Shown in pieces: positions 57,996 through 64,000 of a stretch of DNA of 64,000 bases (positions are counted from its first letter, which is position 1; every line of letters begins with the position of its first letter). The notes below the pieces were generated by a model. It ran no database searches, was not told where the DNA came from, and saw nothing but the letters and a program-made list of their open reading frames with translations. The stretch is from Xaviernesmea rhizosphaerae (GTDB taxonomy: Bacteria > Pseudomonadota > Alphaproteobacteria > Rhizobiales > Rhizobiaceae). The stretch lies in assembly GCF_001938945.1 (NCBI RefSeq), contig NZ_MKIO01000019.1, forward strand, positions 1-64,000. The letters run 5' to 3'. The translations under genes were made by a program, and so were the position numbers.

Positions 57996-59095
57996 TGCCG
58001 ACCCCGCTCGCTCGCAAGATCGCCAATCTGATCCGCACCAACGGACCGATCAGCGTTACCGACTATTTCTCGCTCTGCCTCGCCGATCCCGAATTCGGCT
58101 ATTACAAGACCCGCGAGCCCTTCGGCCTGCAGGGCGATTTCATCACAGCGCCGGAGATCAGCCAGCTCTTCGGCGAGATGATCGGCATTTTCCTCATCGA
58201 GGTCTGGCAGCGCCACGGCACGCCGGAGGATGTGCATCTCGTCGAGATCGGCCCCGGCCGCGGCACGATGATGGCCGATATCCTGCGCGTCATCGCCCGC
58301 CTGGCGCCCGAGCTGTTCGAGCGGCTGGACGTGCAGCTGGTCGAAACCAGCGAGCGCCTGCGCAAGGTGCAGGCCCAGACCCTGATCGAGAACAAGTTCA
58401 AGGTCACCTGGCACGACAGTTTCGAGAGCCTGCCGGAGGGCTTCACCCTGCTGGTGGCCAATGAACTGTTCGATGCCATTCCGATCCGCCAATTCGTCAA
58501 GACGGCGACCGGTTTCAAGGAGCGTCTGGTCGGCCTCGACAGCGAGGACCGGCTGACCTTTGCCGCCGGTATCGCCACGCTCGACCCCGCGCTTCTGCCG
58601 AGCCCGGCGCAGAACGTCCCCCTAGGGACGATCTTCGAGATCGCGCCGGCCCGCGATGCCGTGATGCAGGCGCTCTGCACGCGGCTGAGGGACAATGGCG
58701 GCACCGCGCTGATCATCGATTACGGCCATCTGGCGACCAGCTTCGGCGATACGCTGCAGGCGGTGCGCGACCACAGCTACGATCCTCCGCTCGCCCATCC
58801 GGGTGAGGCCGACATCACCAGCCATGTCGATTTCGAGCAGTTGGCCCGGCGTGCCGTCACCGAAGGGCTGACAGTCAATGGCATGGGCCATCAGGGCGAC
58901 TTCCTGCTGGCCCTTGGCCTGTCCGAGCGCGCCGGCGCGCTGGGGCGCGACAAGGATAGCGGCGTCCAGGACGGCATTCGCCAGGATGTCGAGCGGCTGG
59001 TCGGCGTCGGCGAAGGCAAGATGGGCGAGCTGTTCAAGGTGCTGGCCGTCAGCTATCCGAAGGTGCCGATCCCGCCCTTCCGCAACCGAGATTGA
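57995..59095 (+). CDS. MidA/NDUFAF7-like class I SAM-dependent methyltransferase
   Basis: The 366-residue protein belongs to the DUF185 family, related to mitochondrial NDUFAF7, which methylates an arginine of a complex I subunit. It shows LIRTNGPISVTDYFSLCLAD, the SAM-binding VHLVEIGPGRGTMMADILRV and VANELFDAIPIRQFVKTATG. The start codon overlaps the lgt stop by one base, so the two are translationally coupled. Confidence 0.92.
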   Translation: MPTPLARKIANLIRTNGPISVTDYFSLCLADPEFGYYKTREPFGLQGDFITAPEISQLFGEMIGIFLIEVWQRHGTPEDVHLVEIGPGRGTMMADILRVIARLAPELFERLDVQLVETSERLRKVQAQTLIENKFKVTWHDSFESLPEGFTLLVANELFDAIPIRQFVKTATGFKERLVGLDSEDRLTFAAGIATLDPALLPSPAQNVPLGTIFEIAPARDAVMQALCTRLRDNGGTALIIDYGHLATSFGDTLQAVRDHSYDPPLAHPGEADITSHVDFEQLARRAVTEGLTVNGMGHQGDFLLALGLSERAGALGRDKDSGVQDGIRQDVERLVGVGEGKMGELFKVLAVSYPKVPIPPFRNRD

Positions 59096-59134
59096 CCCTC
59101 TTCCGCCGTCTGCTGCCGCGAGGATCCTGCCCTG

Positions 59135-59866
59135 ATGTCGGTCCTGCTGATCACCCTCACCTTTCTCCTGGCCGGCATGGTCAAGGGCGTGACCGGCATG
59201 GGGCTGCCGACGGTCGCCATGGGGGTTCTCGGGGCACTGATCTCGCCGCTTGCCGCCGCCAGTCTGCTGATCGTGCCGTCCTTCGTCACCAATCTCTGGC
59301 AGCTGATCGCCGGCGGCCCGGTGCGCGGTCTGATAGGCCGGTTCGCGCCGATGATGCTGGCCATTCTCGCGGGCACCTTTGCCGGTTCCTTCTTCATGGT
59401 CGGCGGCGCGGTGCGGCAGGTGACGGGCGCGCTGGGCGTGGTGCTCTCGGCTTATGCGCTCTATGCGCTGCTCGCCCGGCCCCGCCGCGTGCCGGCGCGG
59501 CACGAGCGCTGGCTCTCACCGCTGATCGGCCTCGTCACCGGCGTCCTGTCGGGCGCCACGGGCGTCTTCGTCGTGCCCGCCGTGCCCTATATCCAGGCGC
59601 TGGGGCTGGAAAAGGACGAACTCGTGCAGGCGCTCGGCCTGTCCTTCACCGTTTCCACCGTGGCGCTGGCGGCAAGCCTTGCCTGGCATGGCGCCTTCCA
59701 GGCTGACAATCTCCTGTGGTCGAGCGCGGCCGTCCTGCCGGCGCTGGCGGGCATGGCCCTCGGCCAGATCATCCGCCAGCGGATCAGCCCTGCAGCCTTC
59801 CGGCGCGGCTTTCTTGTCTGCCTGTTGCTGCTGGGCCTGGAAATGGCGCTGCGCCCGTTGCTGTGA
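59135..59866 (+). CDS. TauE/SafE-family sulfite exporter-like permease
   Basis: The 243-residue membrane protein has about eight helices and the two TauE/SafE repeats (LTFLLAGMVKGVTGMGLPTV; ITGVLSGATGVFVVPAVPYI-like GLVTGVLSGATGVFVVPAVP). Such permeases export sulfite or sulfoacetate or import sulfur compounds. It follows the methyltransferase on the same strand, 39 bases later, but without an obvious link. Confidence 0.88.
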   Translation: MSVLLITLTFLLAGMVKGVTGMGLPTVAMGVLGALISPLAAASLLIVPSFVTNLWQLIAGGPVRGLIGRFAPMMLAILAGTFAGSFFMVGGAVRQVTGALGVVLSAYALYALLARPRRVPARHERWLSPLIGLVTGVLSGATGVFVVPAVPYIQALGLEKDELVQALGLSFTVSTVALAASLAWHGAFQADNLLWSSAAVLPALAGMALGQIIRQRISPAAFRRGFLVCLLLLGLEMALRPLL

Positions 59867-60222
59867 TGGCCCCTTGCTGTGATGGCCTGCGTCCGTCACG
59901 GCGAGGGTGATTGACAGTAGGAAGCGCGGCGACCAACATAGGGCGATGATCTGGCAGGCTTGGCCGGGCGCATCGGCCGCCGCCAGATCGAGGCCGGCGC
60001 AGCAACCCTCCGCGTTTTTCCAGAAATGGGCGTGAGGCTGCAGCTCCAAGAGGCCTTGAGATCGACATGGCTTGAGATGATGAGGCCCTGACACCGCCCG
60101 CACCCTTCGCTCTCCCTGCCTGAATCCTGACGCATCCGCGCGAACCGGTTTCCCGTATCAGGCGTTTATCCCGGCCGGTGGCACGCGCCGGCACATCCCA
60201 TGCTCCGAAAGGCCCCCACGTC
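59867..60222. other. intergenic region before pgeF
   Basis: The 356-bp region has no supported gene. GAACCGGTTTCCCGTATC near 60150 resembles the half-palindromes of the CCGGAAACCGTA family but lacks a partner arm. Confidence 0.35.
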
Positions 60223-61011
60223 ATGCTCCATGCTCTTTCGCCGGTCCAGAGCCCGCTTCTGGCGGAGCGCGCCGGCGCCGTCACCCGCCATGGTTTCTTC
60301 ACGCGCGAAGGCGGCGTCTCCGAGGGGCTCTATGCAGGGTTGAACGTCGGTCTCGGCTCCCGCGACGTACCGCAGAAGGTGGCGGAAAACCGCGCGCGCG
60401 TGGCCGCCTGGTTCGGCGCCGATATCGACCACCTGGCCACCGTGCATCAGGTTCACTCCCCTCGCGCCGTCACTGTCGACGCCGGCAACGCGACCGAGCG
60501 CCCGGAGGCAGATGCCCTTGTCACGGCAACGCCCGGTATCGTGCTCGGCGTGCTCTCGGCCGATTGCGGGCCGATCCTGTTCTGCGACCCTCAGGCGCGC
60601 GTGATCGGCGCGGCGCATGCCGGCTGGAAAGGCGCGCTGACGGGCGTTCTGGAATCCACCATCGACGCCATGGTGGCGATCGGCGCCGAGCGCCGCCACA
60701 TCGTCGCCTGTCTCGGGCCCTCGATCAGCGCGGCGCATTACGAGGTCGGCGCCGAATTCGTGGCCCGTTTCCTGGAAGCCGACAGCGCCAATGCCGGCTT
60801 CTTCACGCCGTCGATCAAGGAAGGACATTTCATGTTCGACCTGCCGGCCTATACGCTCGCGCGTCTTCGCCGGGACGGTATCCAGGCGGAATCGCTCGCG
60901 GATTGCACCTATGGCGATCCCACGCGCTTCTTCTCCTATCGGCGCACCACCCATGCCGGCGAACCCGATTACGGCCGGCAGATTTCCGCAATTTCCCTGA
61001 AGGAGGCTTGA
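60223..61011 (+). CDS. pgeF: PgeF/YfiH-type laccase-domain protein
   Basis: The 262-residue protein of the DUF152/YfiH family is called polyphenol oxidase in older annotation. Members are now known as zinc-dependent purine nucleoside-metabolising enzymes, and YfiH corrects misincorporated amino acids in peptidoglycan. It has HGFFTREGGVSEGLYAGLNV, the metal motifs ATVHQVHSPRAV, GVLSADCGPILFC and AAHAGWKGALTGVLESTIDA. The ATG at 60223 is chosen by homology. The next gene follows after one base. Confidence 0.92.
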   Translation: MLHALSPVQSPLLAERAGAVTRHGFFTREGGVSEGLYAGLNVGLGSRDVPQKVAENRARVAAWFGADIDHLATVHQVHSPRAVTVDAGNATERPEADALVTATPGIVLGVLSADCGPILFCDPQARVIGAAHAGWKGALTGVLESTIDAMVAIGAERRHIVACLGPSISAAHYEVGAEFVARFLEADSANAGFFTPSIKEGHFMFDLPAYTLARLRRDGIQAESLADCTYGDPTRFFSYRRTTHAGEPDYGRQISAISLKEA

Positions 61012-61012
61012 A

Positions 61013-62164
61013 ATGGCCCTTCATTTCGGCGACGACGAATATGCCGCAAGGCTGCAGCGGCTCACCGCCCGCATGCGCGAGGAGAAGCTCGATGCGATGC
61101 TCCTTTTCGCCCAGGAGAGCATGTACTGGCTGACGGGCTATGACACCTTCGGCTACTGCTTCTTTCAGACGCTGGTGGTGAAAGCCGATGGCGAGATGGT
61201 GTTGCTCACCCGCTCGGCCGATCTGCGCCAGGCGCGGCACACCTCCAACATCAAGCGCATCGAAATCTGGGTCGACAGGGTCAATGCCGACCCGACCATG
61301 GACCTGAAGAACCTCCTGAGCGAGCTGGACCTGCTCGGCTGCCGCATCGGCGTCGAATATGACACCCATGGCATGACCGGCCGCATCGCCCGCCTGCTCG
61401 ACCACCAGCTTTCCACCTTCGGCGAGCTTGTCGATGCCTCGCTGCTGGTCGGCCGTCTCAGGCTGATCAAGAGCCCGGCGGAAATCCTGCATGTGGAAAA
61501 GGCGGCATCGCTGGCCGATGACGCGCTCGACGCCGCCCTGCCGCTGATCCGCCCCGGTGCCAGCGAGGCGGCGGTCCTTGCCGCCATGCAGGGCGCCGTC
61601 TTTGCCGGCGGCGGTGATTATCCGGCCAATGAGTTCATCATCGGCTCCGGCGCGGATGCGCTTCTGTGCCGCTACAAGGCAGGCCGGCGCCTGCTCGACG
61701 ACAATGACCAGCTGACGCTGGAATGGGCCGGCGTCTCCGCGCATTACCACGCGGCGATGATGCGCACCGTGGTGATCGGCGAGCCGACCAACCGCCATCG
61801 CGAGCTTTACAGCGCCGCGCGGGAAACAATCCAGGCGATCGAAATGGTCCTTCGCCCCGGCAACAGCTTCGGCACCGTCTTCGACGTGCATGCGAAGATC
61901 ATGGACGAGCGCGGCCTCACCCGCCACCGCCTGAATGCCTGCGGCTATTCGCTCGGCGCCCGCTTCTCGCCCTCCTGGATGGAGCAGCAGATGTTCCATG
62001 CCGGCAATCCGCAGCCGATCGAGCCGGATATGTCGCTCTTCGTCCATATGATCATCATGGATTCCGACAGCGGCACGGCCATGACGCTCGGCCAGACCTA
62101 TCTGACCACCGATGGCGCGCCCCGGGCCCTGTCGCGCTATGGGCTTGATTTCATCGAGGTCTGA
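61013..62164 (+). CDS. M24-fold hydrolase lacking the usual metal ligands
   Basis: The 383-residue protein has the creatinase-like N-terminal domain (DAMLLFAQESMYWLTGYDTF) and a pita-bread catalytic domain. In classic M24 peptidases the segment that carries two metal Asp residues is of the DIG...SDxTRT type; here it reads TLEWAGVSAHYHAAMMRTVV, and the GHGIG-type His motif is replaced by CGYSLGARFSPSW. This matches the metal-free branch near creatinase and ectoine hydrolase (DoeA/EutD), not aminopeptidase P. Its substrate is unknown. AAGGAGG lies before the ATG at 61013, which is two bases after the pgeF stop codon. Confidence 0.88.
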   Translation: MALHFGDDEYAARLQRLTARMREEKLDAMLLFAQESMYWLTGYDTFGYCFFQTLVVKADGEMVLLTRSADLRQARHTSNIKRIEIWVDRVNADPTMDLKNLLSELDLLGCRIGVEYDTHGMTGRIARLLDHQLSTFGELVDASLLVGRLRLIKSPAEILHVEKAASLADDALDAALPLIRPGASEAAVLAAMQGAVFAGGGDYPANEFIIGSGADALLCRYKAGRRLLDDNDQLTLEWAGVSAHYHAAMMRTVVIGEPTNRHRELYSAARETIQAIEMVLRPGNSFGTVFDVHAKIMDERGLTRHRLNACGYSLGARFSPSWMEQQMFHAGNPQPIEPDMSLFVHMIIMDSDSGTAMTLGQTYLTTDGAPRALSRYGLDFIEV

Positions 62165-62456
62165 CAGTCTTTCCAACAATCGCCGTTGGCCGCCTGCAAA
62201 TGGCAATTCTGGAACAAACTGTAAGCCCCGCCTCCCGCTTCTGCACCATGGCGGGGCATGTCCGGCCCCGCTCGTCCCGGCTTCACCGATGGGTAAGGAA
62301 ATCCTGCTACCGTTCCTTAAGAGCATGCGGTGAATTTTCCCGGCGCCCTGTTTCTGGGCACCGGGAAACCGGACCGCGCGCTTGCGAGTGAAGGGCCGCA
62401 TCCTTGGCGCATGACGCGTCCGTGGCCCGCTCTTGAACCTCAAGAGGAGGGTCCGG

Positions 62457-63362
62457 ATGAGCCGAATGACCGGCCTCGTGGCACAAGGCCTGCTGATCGC
62501 CACCACGCTCAGCGCCTGCAACACCACGGATGCGCTGATTCCAAAGGTGGATGTCGGCGAAAGCTCGATCAACTCGCCGCCGGTGACGCAATCGGATCTG
62601 GCCGCCGTCGAGCACCAGCCGGAGGTGGTGCACGCCGCAAGCCGCCGCGCCGCGGCCTCCATGGCCCCCATCTCCGAAAGCCCCCTCGCCCCCGTGTCCA
62701 CCGGTTCGGTCCAGCCTTTGCCGCCGTCGGATGTCGCCTATGCCGCCCCCTCGACCGGCTATCGCGACCCCGCCGGCTCGCTCGAGGCGCAGGCCGCCCG
62801 GCTGCAGCGCGGGCCCGACCGGCTCGACACGCAAGAGACGGCACCCCGCCGCGGCCCCGTGCGCGAGACGGCCGCGCTGGCCGAGCCCGCCGCCGCCGAG
62901 GACCTGCCGCCCGCCCGCCGTCAGGCATCCCCCCCAGCCGCCGAACAGGCCCCCGCCGACCAAACCGCTGCGCTTGCGCCGGCCGAGAGCGGCGATGCGG
63001 CCACTGTCCGCTTCCTGCCGATCATCGGCGCGCCCGTCGGCGCGGTCGAGCCGCTGTCGCGCGCGCTCGGCGCCGATGCCCGCTCCAACGGGCTGAAGCT
63101 CAAAACATCGGCTGACCCCAATGCGCGCCATATGCTCAAGGGCTATCTGTCGGCCCTGTCGGACGGCGGCAAGACCACGGTGACCTATGTCTGGGACGTG
63201 CTGGATGCCTCCGGCAACCGTCTGACGCGGCTGCAGGGGCAGGAAAGCGTGCGCGGCACCGCCCGCGATCCTTGGTCCGCCGTGCCCGCCGAGACGATGC
63301 AGGCCATCGGCAGCAAGACGATTGCCGCCTATCTTTCCTGGCGCTCGGGCAACCGGGGCTGA
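62457..63362 (+). CDS. lipoprotein with repetitive Ala/Pro-rich region
   Basis: The 301-residue product has a lipoprotein signal (AQGLLIATTLSAC, lipid Cys at residue 21). A low-complexity Ala/Pro/Glu linker (about residues 50-190) follows, then a C-terminal domain (VRFLPIIGAPVGAVEPLSRA to MQAIGSKTIAAYLSWRSG) that I have seen conserved in rhizobial lipoproteins of unknown function. The ATG at 62457 follows AAGAGGAGG; the TTG at 62433 in frame lacks this. It precedes prs. Confidence 0.82.
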   Translation: MSRMTGLVAQGLLIATTLSACNTTDALIPKVDVGESSINSPPVTQSDLAAVEHQPEVVHAASRRAAASMAPISESPLAPVSTGSVQPLPPSDVAYAAPSTGYRDPAGSLEAQAARLQRGPDRLDTQETAPRRGPVRETAALAEPAAAEDLPPARRQASPPAAEQAPADQTAALAPAESGDAATVRFLPIIGAPVGAVEPLSRALGADARSNGLKLKTSADPNARHMLKGYLSALSDGGKTTVTYVWDVLDASGNRLTRLQGQESVRGTARDPWSAVPAETMQAIGSKTIAAYLSWRSGNRG

Positions 63363-63685
63363 GCGGGATTAATCTTTTTCGGATAAAGCGGGACAGAGCC
63401 TTGCAAGGCCCTTGCATTCGGCTAGATCGGCGTTAAGAAGCGGCCAATCGGCCCCTGCTATCTCCCTTGAAGAGGCGTTCAGCGTCGAACGGGCCGGTGT
63501 TGAAGGTTCTCGACACGACGCTCCCCGCCAGCGGCCAGTTTCGCGCTTCCTGGGAGCCGGACATGCAGGATCCTGTGCCTTTCCCGACGAGGGAAAGCGG
63601 ACGGGGTCAAGCGGTAGATCGATTGGGCTACAGCGTCCTTCGCGCCATGAGGTGCTGCGCTGTAAGTCAGACAGGCGGGCGTTTC
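63363..63685. other. intergenic region before prs
   Basis: The 323-bp region contains the prs promoter and leader. Near 63400-63415 a CTTGCAAGGCCCTTGCAT stretch has short repeats. No gene is supported. Confidence 0.4.
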
Positions 63686-64000
63686 ATGAAGGTTTTCTCG
63701 GGCAACTCGAACCGGTTTCTGGCCGAGGCGATCTGCAACTATCTCAATCTCCCGCTCGGGCGCGCCACGGTCCGCCGCTTCGCCGACCAGGAGATCTTCG
63801 TCGAGGTCCAGGAAAACGTCCGCGGCGAAGACATCTTCATCATTCAGTCGACCTCGTTTCCGACGAACGACCATCTGATGGAACTCTTGATTATGATCGA
63901 TGCCATGCGCCGCTCCTCGGCCAAGCGCATCACCGCCGTGCTCCCCTATTTCGGCTATGCCCGCCAGGACCGCCGCACCGGCGGCCGCACGCCGATCTCC
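63686..64000 (+). CDS. prs: ribose-phosphate pyrophosphokinase Prs (5' part, cut by window end)
   Basis: Prs makes PRPP from ribose 5-phosphate and ATP for nucleotide, His and Trp synthesis. The visible 105 codons show [60 protein letters not shown] and the start of the ATP-binding loop [17 protein letters not shown], all typical of Prs. The frame runs off the window end without a stop. Confidence 0.97.
   Translation, partial: MKVFSGNSNRFLAEAICNYLNLPLGRATVRRFADQEIFVEVQENVRGEDIFIIQSTSFPTNDHLMELLIMIDAMRRSSAKRITAVLPYFGYARQDRRTGGRTPIS

Noticed and set aside
60830..62701. 623-codon frame antisense to the M24 hydrolase and pgeF
   Set aside because: It spans two genes and an intergenic region on the opposite strand, and its translation has shadow-type composition.

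Overview
The window is chromosomal DNA of a high-GC alphaproteobacterium, almost certainly a member of the Rhizobiaceae (Rhizobium/Agrobacterium/Sinorhizobium relatives). The evidence is the gene content and order: greA followed by an lpsB-type LPS-core glycosyltransferase cluster and an lrp-type regulator; trxB followed by an LsrB/VtlR-type LysR regulator and then two tandem AbcR-type small RNAs; carA and carB lying apart; a BP26/Omp28 (SIMPL) homologue; a BA14K protein; and alphaproteobacterial CTTGAC-type promoters. No rRNA, CRISPR array, prophage or complete insertion sequence is visible. One tRNA gene is present.

Layout. 0-10 kb: recQ, rpoD, a TonB-like DUF930 protein, a GNAT acetyltransferase preceded by a possible leaderless leader peptide, small conserved proteins and the BP26-like gene. 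10.7-12.6 kb: a tRNA-CAU gene (probably Ile2) next to a lower-GC patch with a DUF4747 gene overlapping a four-helix membrane-protein gene. 12.6-27 kb: yqeY, carA, three transporters (MATE, TetA-like MFS, FucP/GluP-like MFS), a zinc metallopeptidase, LuxR and LytTR regulators, carB. 27.0-28.2 kb: a 1.16-kb foreign-looking insert bounded by a duplicated carB 3' end, holding a small secreted protein and the decayed end of an IS630-type transposase. 28-36 kb: a DUF2235 hydrolase, greA and LPS-core glycosyltransferases with an Lrp/AsnC regulator. 36-41 kb: trxB, the LysR regulator, two AbcR-type sRNAs, and an ArsR-regulated old-yellow-enzyme operon. 41-50 kb: an SDR/LysR divergent pair, an MFS gene, an aspartate aminotransferase gene, small membrane proteins, an EamA exporter, a cold-shock protein, a BA14K protein and a glyoxalase-II-like hydrolase. 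51-54 kb: MarR regulator plus an OmpR/EnvZ-type two-component system whose two genes are separated by a highly palindromic 267-bp element. 54-64 kb: ybjN-proC-csaA, ubiK, lgt plus a MidA-like methyltransferase, tauE-like permease, pgeF plus an M24-fold hydrolase, a lipoprotein, and the start of prs.

Most of the window is ordinary housekeeping backbone. The places worth a second look are the DUF4747/membrane-protein pair beside the tRNA, the duplicated carB 3' end, the Y-shaped inverted-repeat element between the two-component genes, the candidate leader peptide upstream of the GNAT gene, and the tandem sRNA locus. All functional assignments come from reading protein motifs and gene order; no database search was possible.
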